Position numbers and translations under genes: made by a program | Shown here: positions 1 through 6,768 of the stretch, one piece after another | How positions within the stretch are numbered: the stretch's first letter is position 1 | Layout of the letters: every line of letters starts with the position of its first letter | NCBI GenBank assembly: GCA_963614875.1 | Contig: CAVEFC010000037.1 | Span: 1 to 13,862, forward strand | Length of the DNA stretch: 13,862 bases | Direction of reading: 5' to 3' | Source of the DNA: CAG-841 sp963614875 | Lineage (GTDB): Bacteria; Bacillota; Clostridia; Oscillospirales; CAG-272 | The notes under the pieces: model-generated | Seen by the model: the letters and a program-made list of their open reading frames with translations, nothing else | Databases searched by the model: none | What the model was told of the DNA's origin: nothing

Positions 1-959
1 TAGTTATACACATAACGTGTTGACCAAGAGCTTGTGTTATCAGCCAGCATAGGCAAAAAAGAAGTCATCGACTGTGTATGAAAAGCTACTCGGTTTTTCG
101 GATCACGTTCAATCTTTTTTTCTTTTTCCATTTCATTCAAAACTTCAACTATGATTTTTTCTGTTTGGTTCATTCCCAAGTCGGAATGGGCATAAATCAA
201 ATCGAGAGCTTTTTTATGTCTTTTGTAAATTTCATTACATATTTCATTAAGCTTAGAATCTTCCACAATATCTCTCCTTACTACTTCAACATAATTCTGA
301 ATCAACAATTTTACATCAGGTGCCAAGCTATCGCAATAGTCTTTAAGAAGTGTTTCAATCAGTTCCGCTATCTTTTCATAGGAAAAACTCTGCCAAGTTT
401 CTTCGTCGCTGGCAGACGAATTTTGCGGAGTCAAATATACATANNNNNNNNNNNNNNNNNNNNNNNNNNNNNATACATATATTTTAGTTTTGATATTCTT
501 GAATGCTTTTTCGACATCTTTTTTATACTTGTCAAGCTGAGAAGAAAATCCTGTCGAGGCATGTTCGCGCGATTTAATCTTATTTTCGATTATAATTGCA
601 ACACTGTTTGCTTCGGAGCATAAAAACAAATCAATGTTGTTCATTTCCCTTTGAACAGAAAAATCGGAACAATCCATCATCAAAAGCTCAAGCGAATTGT
701 CTTTATAACGCTCCGGCTCAGAGGAAATGAGAGAAGTGATGAATGCGCGGATAAAAGCGTCACCCAATCTATGATTCTCTTGGGAATCGAACAGCCATCT
801 GAGAAAAAAGCTGTGCCTTATTTCATTTTGCGCTATTCCGAAAACATCAAACAGGTTGAATTTTTCGGCGTGACTTTTTATTTGTTCAAGAGATTTAATG
901 TCTGTCAAAAAATCTTGCAAGGCTTTTGAATCGTCGTCTGAAATTTTTAAGTTGTCCAT
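1..959 (-). CDS. PD-(D/E)XK nuclease-like protein, C-terminus cut by window edge
   Basis: Start is the ATG at 959-957, preceded on the minus strand by AAGGAG 7 bases upstream. The protein runs off the window at base 1, leaving about 307 visible residues once the N gap is discounted. It fits the PD-(D/E)XK nuclease superfamily group often listed as PDDEXK_4. An N-terminal segment around residues 36-60 (LFDVFGIAQNEIRHSFFLRW) is typical of the group. Then come a putative metal-binding Asp at 110 in NNIDLFL, the E-x-K pair E125/K127 in IIIENKIKS, and a QLDKY motif at 141-145. After the gap, YLTP followed by a DEETW segment also matches the group. A DNA-cleaving role is inferred from family membership; the biological role (defence, repair or other) is unknown. 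The gene is AT-richer than its neighbours and stands alone, which suggests transfer. Family fairly secure, function not. Confidence 0.8.
   Translation of the reverse strand, partial: MDNLKISDDDSKALQDFLTDIKSLEQIKSHAEKFNLFDVFGIAQNEIRHSFFLRWLFDSQENHRLGDAFIRAFITSLISSEPERYKDNSLELLMMDCSDFSVQREMNNIDLFLCSEANSVAIIIENKIKSREHASTGFSSQLDKYKKDVEKAFKNIKTKIYVXXXXXXXXXXYVYLTPQNSSASDEETWQSFSYEKIAELIETLLKDYCDSLAPDVKLLIQNYVEVVRRDIVEDSKLNEICNEIYKRHKKALDLIYAHSDLGMNQTEKIIVEVLNEMEKEKKIERDPKNRVAFHTQSMTSFLPMLADNTSSWSTRYVYN
444..472. other. Run of 29 N: assembly gap, probably spurious
   Basis: The 29 N are flanked by ATATACATA on the left and ATACATAT on the right, so the two edges share ATACATA. Merging that 7-base overlap removes 36 bases, keeps the minus-strand reading frame, and yields the continuous peptide KIYVYLTP, as expected in this nuclease group. 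The given 29 N also keep frame. The gap is therefore more likely an unmerged overlap than missing sequence. Confidence 0.8.
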
Positions 960-996
960 AGTCTACTCCTTCCGTATAAAATATTTGCAAACCAAC

Positions 997-1087
997 TAAC
1001 CGAAGCTTCTTTTGCTTTTTTGTAAACCTGTCTGCGCAGATATCAAAAAATCTGCATATCATTCCCGATAACCGAAGCTTCTTTTGC
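997..1087. repeat. 19-bp direct repeat, two copies
   Basis: TAACCGAAGCTTCTTTTGC occurs exactly at 997-1015 and again at 1069-1087, in the 155-bp space between the nuclease-like gene and yifB. The second copy overlaps the dispersed repeat at 1030-1090. No coding sequence is visible here. Confidence 0.85.
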
Positions 1088-1090
1088 CTT
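1030..1090 (+). repeat. Dispersed ~61-bp repeat, copy 1
   Basis: Aligns without gaps to 13787-13847 with 49 of 61 identical bases; 11 of the 12 differences are transitions. It holds a short inverted pair GCAGAT (1036-1041) / ATCTGC (1050-1055). In copy 2 the left arm is GCAGGT, which still pairs as G-U in plus-strand RNA. Both copies are intergenic. This is a small repeat family of unknown function. Confidence 0.7.
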
Positions 1091-1114
1091 CTTTTCTTCA
1101 CGAAGAAAAGAAGG
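1087..1114 (-). terminator. Perfect hairpin directly after yifB stop, possible terminator
   Basis: CCTTCTTTTCTTC (1087-1099) and GAAGAAAAGAAGG (1102-1114) are exact reverse complements with a 2-base spacer, abutting the yifB stop codon at 1115-1117. On the minus strand it is followed by CAAAAGAAGC, not a U-run, so it is not a canonical intrinsic terminator. It may end or protect the yifB mRNA 3' end. Confidence 0.4.
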
Positions 1115-2653
1115 TCAGTTCCAGTATTTTCTGTCAAGACTGCGGAACTGTATGGCTTCGGCGATATGCGGCGCGCGGATGATATCGCTTTCCGCAAGGT
1201 CGGCGACGGTGCGCGCCACGCGGAGAATACGGTCATAGCCTCTTGCCGAAAGTCCGAGGCGGTCGAACGCTTTTTTGAGAAGCTCCTTTGCCGGCTCGTC
1301 CATTATGCAGAATTTTCTTATCTGCGCGGGAGTGAGCTGAGCGTTGCAGAAGAGATTTTTTTCTCCCTGTGCGCGTTTTGCGGCAAAAGCGCGGGCGCGA
1401 TTGACTCTTTCCGCTATCATAGCCGACGTTACGGTGTGCGTGGAATTTTCGGAAACTTCATTGTATGAAAGCGACGGCATTTCAACCTGAATGTCAATTC
1501 TGTCGAGCAGAGGACCGCTTATTTTGGAAAGATACTTTTTTATATCCGACGGCGAGCAGGTGCAGGGCTTTGTCGGATGACCGTAATAGCCGCATTTGCA
1601 GGGATTCATCGCGCAGACGAGCATAAAATCGGACGGAAAGGTGAGCTTTCCGCTCACACGGGTTATCGTTACGCGCCTGTCCTCGAGCGGCTGACGCAGA
1701 ACCTCCATCGAATCGCGTGAAAATTCGGGAAGCTCGTCAAGGAAAAGCACCCCGTTGTGCGCAAGCGATATTTCGCCCGGCATGGGAATCCGTCCTCCGC
1801 CGGCAAGTCCCGCGCTTGACATGGTATGATGCGGCGAGCGGAACGGACGCTCCGTCATAAGCGAAACTCCGCACGGAAGCGTGCCCGCAACGGAATGTAT
1901 TTTTGTTGTTTCTATAGATTCTTCAAACGTCATATCGGGAAGAATGGTCGGTATGCGCTTTGCAAGCATACTTTTTCCCGTTCCGGGAGGGCCTATCAGA
2001 AGCACGTTGTGACCGCCGGCGCACGCAATTTCAAGCGCGCGCTTTGCCTGCTCCTGACCTTTGACATCGGCAAAGTCAAGTCCGTCGTAGTGATGCTTTG
2101 AAGCAAATGCCGTGCCGTCATAGCGCAGCGGGGCGATTTTTTCTTCGCCCGTAAGATGCGCCACAAGCGAACGTACATCCTTTACCGGATATACTTCTAT
2201 ATTATCGACGACAGCCGCTTCTCCCGCATTTTCCGCGGCGACGAAAAAACGTCTGAGCTTTGCGTCGCGTGCGGCTATGCACATCGAAAGCGCACCGCAT
2301 ACGGGACGCACCTCTCCCGAAAGGGAAAGCTCGCCCGAAAAGCACGCGTCGGATATGTCGGTTTCGCTAAGCTCTCCCGCGCATTTCATTATCGAAAGGA
2401 GCATCGCAAGATCGTATGCCGAGCCTTCCTTTTTCTTGTCCGCCGGCGCGAGATTGAGCGTTATATCCGCGTCCGGAAAGAAAAATCCGCTGTTGACAAA
2501 CGCCGCGCGTATTCTTTCCTTTGCCTCTTTTATCGCCGCGTCGGGAAGTCCCACTATTTCAAAATCTGGCAGACGGTTCTGCGCGTCACATTCAACCGTG
2601 ACGATGTATCCGTCTATACCTGTAAGTCCTGCGCTGAAAACCTTTGAAAGCAT
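1115..2653 (-). CDS. comM: YifB/ComM-family Mg-chelatase-like AAA+ ATPase
   Basis: A 512-residue protein, full family length. An N-terminal Lon-protease-like domain without peptidase function (MLSKVFSAGLTGIDGY onward, ~1-170) is followed by the Mg-chelatase AAA+ core. The core has Walker A GPPGTGKS at 221-228 and Walker B VLFLDE at 302-307. A four-cysteine cluster (C352, C354, C364, C366 in NPCKCGYYGHP...PCTC) and a C-terminal helical domain ending RSLDRKYWN follow. In Proteobacteria the relative ComM is a hexameric branch-migration helicase for integrating DNA taken up by transformation; here that role is by homology. An ATG at 2677 lies in frame, but AAAGGAG sits just upstream of 2653, the predicted RNA start is next to 2677, and the family begins at MLSKV, so 2653 is preferred. 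Divergent from clpC. Confidence 0.93.
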   Translation of the reverse strand: MLSKVFSAGLTGIDGYIVTVECDAQNRLPDFEIVGLPDAAIKEAKERIRAAFVNSGFFFPDADITLNLAPADKKKEGSAYDLAMLLSIMKCAGELSETDISDACFSGELSLSGEVRPVCGALSMCIAARDAKLRRFFVAAENAGEAAVVDNIEVYPVKDVRSLVAHLTGEEKIAPLRYDGTAFASKHHYDGLDFADVKGQEQAKRALEIACAGGHNVLLIGPPGTGKSMLAKRIPTILPDMTFEESIETTKIHSVAGTLPCGVSLMTERPFRSPHHTMSSAGLAGGGRIPMPGEISLAHNGVLFLDELPEFSRDSMEVLRQPLEDRRVTITRVSGKLTFPSDFMLVCAMNPCKCGYYGHPTKPCTCSPSDIKKYLSKISGPLLDRIDIQVEMPSLSYNEVSENSTHTVTSAMIAERVNRARAFAAKRAQGEKNLFCNAQLTPAQIRKFCIMDEPAKELLKKAFDRLGLSARGYDRILRVARTVADLAESDIIRAPHIAEAIQFRSLDRKYWN

Positions 2654-2685
2654 TGTAGAAAAAGCTCCTTTACACATTTTACTAT

Positions 2686-2714
2686 ATTCTACAACAAAAA
2701 ACCTTTTGTGACAA
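2686..2714 (-). promoter_or_regulatory. Sigma-A type promoter for yifB/comM
   Basis: On the minus strand, TTGTCA (2714-2709), a 17-bp spacer, then TAGAAT (2691-2686). The expected transcript start is near 2679, which supports translation from 2653. Confidence 0.75.
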
Positions 2715-2746
2715 GTTCTTTGCCGAAAAAAGAGAAAAACATTTTA

Positions 2747-2764
2747 TTTATACATAAGTATAAA
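2747..2764. promoter_or_regulatory. Inverted repeat in comM/clpC divergent region, possible operator
   Basis: TTTATAC (2747-2753), 4-base spacer ATAA, GTATAAA (2758-2764): a perfect 7-bp dyad between the divergent promoters, in an AT-rich stretch where chance palindromes are common. Confidence 0.25.
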
Positions 2765-2828
2765 AAATAAAACAAGCGCATAGCCGCGTGATTTTCAGCT
2801 TTTTTGGGTAAAACCGAAATTGCGGGAA

Positions 2829-2834
2829 TATAAT
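2829..2834 (+). promoter_or_regulatory. Predicted -10 element for clpC
   Basis: TATAAT at 2829-2834, 19 bp upstream of the SD. No good -35 is present: TTGGGT at 2804-2809 would need a 19-bp spacer. The weak -35 fits a promoter needing activation or another control, but the heptad repeats of a CtsR operator are not seen. Confidence 0.5.
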
Positions 2835-2865
2835 CTCATAAAGGAATAAACAAGGGGTGACTTAT

Positions 2866-5277
2866 ATGCAGAAGGGACTTACGGAAGCCGCGGAATCCGC
2901 TCTCACGCGGGCGGAGGAGGAAGCAGCCGAGCTTTGCAGGGCATACGTCGGGACAGAGCATCTGCTGCTCGGACTTTTGTATGACGGGAGCTGCGTCGCG
3001 GCGAATATACTCCGCGTTCACGATATAACCTATGCGCAGACGAAAGCGCTTGCCGGAGAAGGCGCGCCTTGCGATGTTTCGCCGGGAAGCCGCGATATGA
3101 CGCCGGGACTTCGCACGGTGATAGAATCGGCGGCAAAGGAGGCGGCAAAGTGCAGGGACGGAAAGGTCGGGACAGAGCATCTGCTTCTTGCGCTTCTGCG
3201 CGAAAGAGAATCGGCTGCGGTAAGGCTTATAATAGCTCAGAGCGCGGGCGTCGGCGAGATACAGAACGACATAATGACATTCCTTTCGGAAACGGGAGCA
3301 GAGGCAAAGCCGCGCGAAGCAAAGGGAAAATACGGGCAGGAGCAGGAAAGCGGTCAGAGCCTTTTCGGAACGGATCTTACGGAGGCGGCGCGGAAGGGAA
3401 AGCTGCCGGCGGTCGTCGGCAGAGATGCGGAAACCGAGCGCGTGATAAGAATACTCGGTCGCAGGACAAAGAACAATCCTTGTCTTGTAGGCGAGCCGGG
3501 AGTAGGAAAAACGGCTGTCGTCGAGGGGCTTTGTCAGCGGATAGTATCGGGCGAGGTGCCGGAAAATCTGCTCGGGAAAACGGTGCTTTCGGTGGATATC
3601 GGCGCGATGATAGCCGGCGCGAAATACAGGGGCGAATTTGAAGAACGGCTCAAACGTCTTACCGACGAGGTTATGAAAAATCACAACACGGTGCTTTTCA
3701 TAGACGAGCTTCACACGATAGTCGGAGCGGGCGCGGCGGAGGGCGCGGTGGACGCGGCGAATATTTTGAAGCCTTTGCTTGCAAGGGGAGAGCTTCGCGT
3801 GATAGGCGCAACGACGTCGCAGGAATACAGAAAGCACATAGAAAAGGATCCTGCGCTTGAAAGGCGCTTTCAGCCGGTGCTTGTCGATGAGCCGGACGAA
3901 GAAAAAACGGAGCAGATTCTGCGCGCGCTCCGTCCGCAGTATCAGGCGCATCACAAAGTGACCATAACCGACGGGGCGATAACCGCCGCGGTGAAGCTTT
4001 CAAAAAGATATCTGCCGGACAGATTTCTGCCCGACAAGGCGATAGACCTTATAGACGAGGCTTCGTCGAAGAAAAGCATAGCCTCCTCCGAGCCTCCGCA
4101 AAGACAAAAGGAGCTTGAAAACGAGGTGCGCGGACTCTGTATGCGGCGTGAATGTGCCGTTATGGACAGAAATTTTTCGTTTGCCGCGGAGCTTCGCGGA
4201 GAAATAGTTGCAAAGCGGGAGGAGCTTTCCGCCATGCGCCGCGAAAGCGAGGCTCGCCGTCTTACGTCGCCTCCGCGCGTAACGGAGGACGACATAGCGG
4301 AAATTCTGTGGGCGTGGACAAATATCCCCGTGCAGCGTATGCTTGAAGACGACGCTCGGAAACTGGCTCGGCTTGAGGACGAAATAGAAAAGCGGGTTGT
4401 CGGTCAGCGCGGAGCGGTGGAGTCGCTTTGCCGCGCGATAAGACGCGGCAGAACGGGACTTTCAAATCCGGACAGACCGATATGCTCGCTGATATTCACA
4501 GGTCCTACGGGCGTAGGTAAAACCGAGCTTGCAAAAGCGCTTGCACAGGCGCTTTTCGGCTCGGAGCGCGCGCTTTTGCGCTTTGATATGTCGGAATATA
4601 TGGAAAAGCACAGCGTGGCAAAGCTTATCGGCTCGCCGCCGGGCTATGTCGGCTATGACGACGGAGGAACGCTTACCGAATGTGTGCGGCGGAAGCCTTA
4701 CAGCATTTTGCTTTTCGACGAAATAGAAAAAGCCCATCCCGACGTTTTCGATCTGCTTTTGCAGATACTTGAGGATGGGCAGCTTACGGATTCGCACGGG
4801 CGACGCGCGGATTTCCGCAACACCGTTATTATAATGACGTCAAATCTCGGTGCATCGGGAGAGAGAAAAACGGCAGGCTTTGTATCCGCCGAAAATATTG
4901 AAAAGCGTGAAAAAAACGTCGCGACGGAAGCGCTTCGCGCTGTGTTCAGAGCGGAATTCCTCAATCGTGTGGACGAAATAATAGTCTTTTCGCGCCTTTC
5001 CGAAAAGGACATGGAGGAAATCGCGCGCAGACTGCTTTCAAAGGCGGCGGAAAGAGCCGCGGGTATCGGCATAACGCTTTCGTTTGACGATAGCGCCGTA
5101 AAGCTTATAGCAGGCGAAGGCAAAAGCGACATCTACGGCGCAAGACCGCTTCGCCGCGCCGTGACAAAACTTGTGGAGGACGCGCTTTCCGAAGAAATAG
5201 TCTGCGGCAGGCTTTGCGCTCCCGCCGAGATTTTTGCTCGTGCGGAGGGAGGAAAAATGAAGTTTGAGAAGAAGTGA
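2866..5277 (+). CDS. clpC: ClpC-type AAA+ unfoldase (Clp protease ATP-binding subunit)
   Basis: An 803-residue ring-forming unfoldase that feeds substrates to ClpP in the cytoplasm. Two Clp-N repeats come first, each with a VGTEHLLL motif. AAA+ domain 1 has Walker A GEPGVGKT at 209-216 and Walker B VLFIDE at 276-281. A UVR-like middle coiled coil (~416-457, with AVMDRNFSFAAELR) is the adaptor-binding feature of ClpC. AAA+ domain 2 has Walker A GPTGVGKT at 546-553 and Walker B ILLFDE at 614-619. AGF at 670-672 lies where ClpC has its ClpP-docking loop (usually a hydrophobic-Gly-Phe/Leu tripeptide). The in-frame GTG at 2857 lies inside the SD (AGGGGTGA, 2853-2860), so the ATG at 2866 is chosen. 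Many Firmicutes have clpC in ctsR-mcsA-mcsB-clpC; here it stands alone, divergent from yifB and followed by structured repeats. Confidence 0.93.
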   Translation: MQKGLTEAAESALTRAEEEAAELCRAYVGTEHLLLGLLYDGSCVAANILRVHDITYAQTKALAGEGAPCDVSPGSRDMTPGLRTVIESAAKEAAKCRDGKVGTEHLLLALLRERESAAVRLIIAQSAGVGEIQNDIMTFLSETGAEAKPREAKGKYGQEQESGQSLFGTDLTEAARKGKLPAVVGRDAETERVIRILGRRTKNNPCLVGEPGVGKTAVVEGLCQRIVSGEVPENLLGKTVLSVDIGAMIAGAKYRGEFEERLKRLTDEVMKNHNTVLFIDELHTIVGAGAAEGAVDAANILKPLLARGELRVIGATTSQEYRKHIEKDPALERRFQPVLVDEPDEEKTEQILRALRPQYQAHHKVTITDGAITAAVKLSKRYLPDRFLPDKAIDLIDEASSKKSIASSEPPQRQKELENEVRGLCMRRECAVMDRNFSFAAELRGEIVAKREELSAMRRESEARRLTSPPRVTEDDIAEILWAWTNIPVQRMLEDDARKLARLEDEIEKRVVGQRGAVESLCRAIRRGRTGLSNPDRPICSLIFTGPTGVGKTELAKALAQALFGSERALLRFDMSEYMEKHSVAKLIGSPPGYVGYDDGGTLTECVRRKPYSILLFDEIEKAHPDVFDLLLQILEDGQLTDSHGRRADFRNTVIIMTSNLGASGERKTAGFVSAENIEKREKNVATEALRAVFRAEFLNRVDEIIVFSRLSEKDMEEIARRLLSKAAERAAGIGITLSFDDSAVKLIAGEGKSDIYGARPLRRAVTKLVEDALSEEIVCGRLCAPAEIFARAEGGKMKFEKK

Positions 5278-5313
5278 AATGCGCTCCGGAGTGATTTGTT
5301 CGGATTATGAAAA

Positions 5314-5407
5314 GGGGATTCGAATTCTCGCGGCTCGACGCCTGCTCGGTCGTCGCGGCTCTGACAGCACGCCTGTGCTGTCATTCACTGCCGCTCCGTT
5401 CGAATCC
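5314..5407. repeat. T-arm-bounded structured repeat, copy A
   Basis: First of two tandem units downstream of clpC. The ends are the dyad GGATTCGAA (5316-5324) / TTCGAATCC (5399-5407). Internally there is a hairpin with stem GACAGCAC (5363-5370) / GTGCTGTC (5375-5382), enclosed by GCGGC / GCCGC, plus a smaller arm around CTCGACGCCTGC. The end sequence resembles the GGTTCGAATCC core of tRNA T-arms, and the nearby tRNA-Arg has GGGTTCGAATCCCCC. Not protein-coding. Confidence 0.8.
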
Positions 5408-5421
5408 GTGTGGCAAATAAA

Positions 5422-5524
5422 AAGGGGGATTCGAATTCTCGCAAGCTCGACGCTTGCTCGGTCGTCGCGGCTCTGACAGCCGTCTAAGGCTGTCATTCAC
5501 TGCCGCTCCGTTCGAATCCCCCTT
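5422..5524. repeat. T-arm-bounded structured repeat, copy B
   Basis: Second unit, nearly the same as copy A, with a perfect 14-bp terminal dyad: AAGGGGGATTCGAA (5422-5435) / TTCGAATCCCCCTT (5511-5524). Internal stems are GCAAGC / GCTTGC around TCGAC, and GACAGCC (5475-5481) / GGCTGTC (5488-5494) inside GCGGC / GCCGC. Where the stems differ from copy A, both sides change together, so pairing is kept. This suggests selection on folded RNA or DNA, or spread of a folded element. Confidence 0.8.
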
Positions 5525-5567
5525 GCCAGAAGAAAAGGGACACCGATGGTGTCCCTTTTCTTCTGGC
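5525..5567. terminator. Two-way hairpin terminator between clpC side and tRNA-Arg
   Basis: A perfect 20-bp inverted repeat (5525-5544 / 5548-5567) with loop GAT. It reads CCCTTTTCTTCT on its 3' side in either direction, so it could end clpC-side transcripts (plus) and the tRNA-Arg precursor (minus). The U-run is short and interrupted. Its right arm includes the CCA and discriminator base of the tRNA. Confidence 0.7.
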
Positions 5568-5639
5568 GCGCCCAGGGGGATTCGAACCCTCGACCTACCG
5601 GTTCGTAGCCGGGCACTCTATCCGCTGAGCTATGGGCGC
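5564..5639 (-). tRNA. tRNA-Arg, anticodon ACG
   Basis: Minus-strand cloverleaf of 76 nt with encoded CCA. Acceptor GCGCCCA / TGGGCGC, discriminator G, D-arm GCTC...GAGT, anticodon loop CTACGAA (anticodon ACG, reading CGN as I34 after deamination), T-loop TTCGAAT closed by GGG / CCC. The first anticodon-stem pair and one T-stem pair are mismatched as written. An excellent promoter precedes it and a hairpin follows at once. Confidence 0.93.
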
Positions 5640-5660
5640 GTATTTTTTAAGTGCCTGAAT

Positions 5661-5689
5661 ATTCTATCACAATATTTTTACATTGTCAA
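5661..5689 (-). promoter_or_regulatory. Sigma-A promoter for tRNA-Arg
   Basis: On the minus strand, TTGACA (5689-5684), 17-bp spacer, TAGAAT (5666-5661), ending 22 bp before the tRNA 5' end. Near-consensus, as expected for a stable RNA gene. Confidence 0.88.
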
Positions 5690-5743
5690 CAGCTTGAACA
5701 AAGATTTTGCAATAAAAAATATTTATTTTTTGCGTAATTTCTA

Positions 5744-5772
5744 TTGTAATAAATAATATATTATGCTATAAT
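5744..5772 (+). promoter_or_regulatory. Extended -10 promoter for the MBL/SGNH/RCC1 operon
   Basis: TTGTAA (5744-5749), 17-bp spacer, TATAAT (5767-5772) preceded by TGC, giving an extended -10. The start codon lies 36 bp downstream. No other promoter is evident before 8935. Confidence 0.78.
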
Positions 5773-5808
5773 ACAAATGTATATCTGATAAATTGAGAGG
5801 TAATTCTC

Positions 5809-6750
5809 GTGGCGAAGCGAAAAAGCAAGAAAAAAGCATTGAAAAATTTTATCTATGTCGTGCTTTTGCTGATAATAGCCGCAGGAACGTACTTCGGTGT
5901 GTTTGACGATCCGCTCGGAGTTGCAAAGCCCGGGAAAACCGGCGTTGTGACCGAGATAAAAGAAGGCGATCTTCAGGTACATATGATAGACGTCGGGCAG
6001 GCGGATTCGTTTCTTGTGCGTATACCCGACGGCAAAGCAGTAAAGAATATCCTTATAGACGCGGGCTGTCCCAATCAGACAAAATCGGACGCCATAACGG
6101 ATTATCTTTCGGCGTGCGGAATAAAGGAGCTTGAACTGCTTATCCTTACGCATCCGCATTACGACCATATCGGCTCGGCGCAGAAGGTGCTTGAAAATAT
6201 TACCGTCAGAAACGTAATGATCCCCGACTGCGATTATTCGAGCGCAACGTGGACAAACGTTCTTGAAACGATAGAAAAACAAAACATAAACGTTATCTTT
6301 TCCGACGTGGGAAAAACGCTCGATATAGGCGATGCAAGCCTTAAAATTCTTGCTCCGTCGGACAATATGCTTTCCGGCAAGGAAGCAAACGATTACAGCA
6401 TAGTGACGAAGCTGACATACGGCGATACGTCGTTTATGTTCACGGGCGACGCGGAGAGCGACAGCGAGGCTGAAATACTCGGCACGTTTTCAAAGTCGGA
6501 GCTTAAATGCAATGTTCTCAAGGTCGGACATCACGGCTCGAAAACCTCCTCCTCGCAGGAATTTCTTGACGCCGTAGCTCCCGATATAGCGCTTATATCC
6601 TGCGGAAAGGACAACGACTACGGTCATCCGCACGACGAAACGATGAAAAAGCTGAACGCTATGGGAATAAACATTTTCCGCACGGACGAAATGGGCAGCG
6701 TTGTTCTTGTTTCCGACGGAAAAACGGTTTCGCGTCTTGAATCGAAATAA
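5809..6750 (+). CDS. Membrane-anchored ComEC-like metallo-beta-lactamase-fold hydrolase
   Basis: A 313-residue protein from a GTG start, with GAGAGG 8 bases upstream. A basic N-terminus (KRKSKKK) and one hydrophobic segment (~13-32) suggest an N-in single-pass anchor with the enzyme outside the membrane. The rest is a metallo-beta-lactamase fold of the ComEC/Rec2 C-terminal type: HMIDVGQADSFLV near 58, the metal motif HPHYDH at 115-120, FTGDAES with D214, VGHHGS with H241/H242, and YGHPH near the end. ComEC competence proteins carry this domain fused to a DNA channel; stand-alone secreted relatives are common in Clostridia. Nuclease or phosphodiesterase activity is inferred, and the substrate is unknown. 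First gene of a three-gene operon, 18 bp before the next. Confidence 0.87.
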   Translation: MAKRKSKKKALKNFIYVVLLLIIAAGTYFGVFDDPLGVAKPGKTGVVTEIKEGDLQVHMIDVGQADSFLVRIPDGKAVKNILIDAGCPNQTKSDAITDYLSACGIKELELLILTHPHYDHIGSAQKVLENITVRNVMIPDCDYSSATWTNVLETIEKQNINVIFSDVGKTLDIGDASLKILAPSDNMLSGKEANDYSIVTKLTYGDTSFMFTGDAESDSEAEILGTFSKSELKCNVLKVGHHGSKTSSSQEFLDAVAPDIALISCGKDNDYGHPHDETMKKLNAMGINIFRTDEMGSVVLVSDGKTVSRLESK

Positions 6751-6768
6751 ACAAGGATGCGATAAATT

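Noticed and set aside
78..623. 181-residue Phe-rich open frame on plus across the N gap
   Set aside because: It is the complement of the nuclease-like gene, whose minus frame has an SD, family motifs and consistent reading across the gap.
2700..2860. CtsR heptad operator upstream of clpC
   Set aside because: No pair of GGTCAAA-like heptads was found by eye on either strand.
2836..3954. 372-residue open frame on minus opposite clpC
   Set aside because: Arg/Tyr/Leu-rich antisense shadow of a high-confidence clpC; no recognisable domain and no usable start context.
5314..5524. CRISPR-like or protein-coding interpretation of the tandem repeats
   Set aside because: There are only two long imperfect units with self-complementary structure, no regular spacers and no cas genes; the frames crossing them have no RBS and are artefacts.
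5454..5756. 100-residue open frame on plus ending ...GIRTLDLPVRSRALYPLSYGR
   Set aside because: It reads through the structured repeat and then the complement of tRNA-Arg; the peptide is the translated tRNA antisense, not a protein gene.
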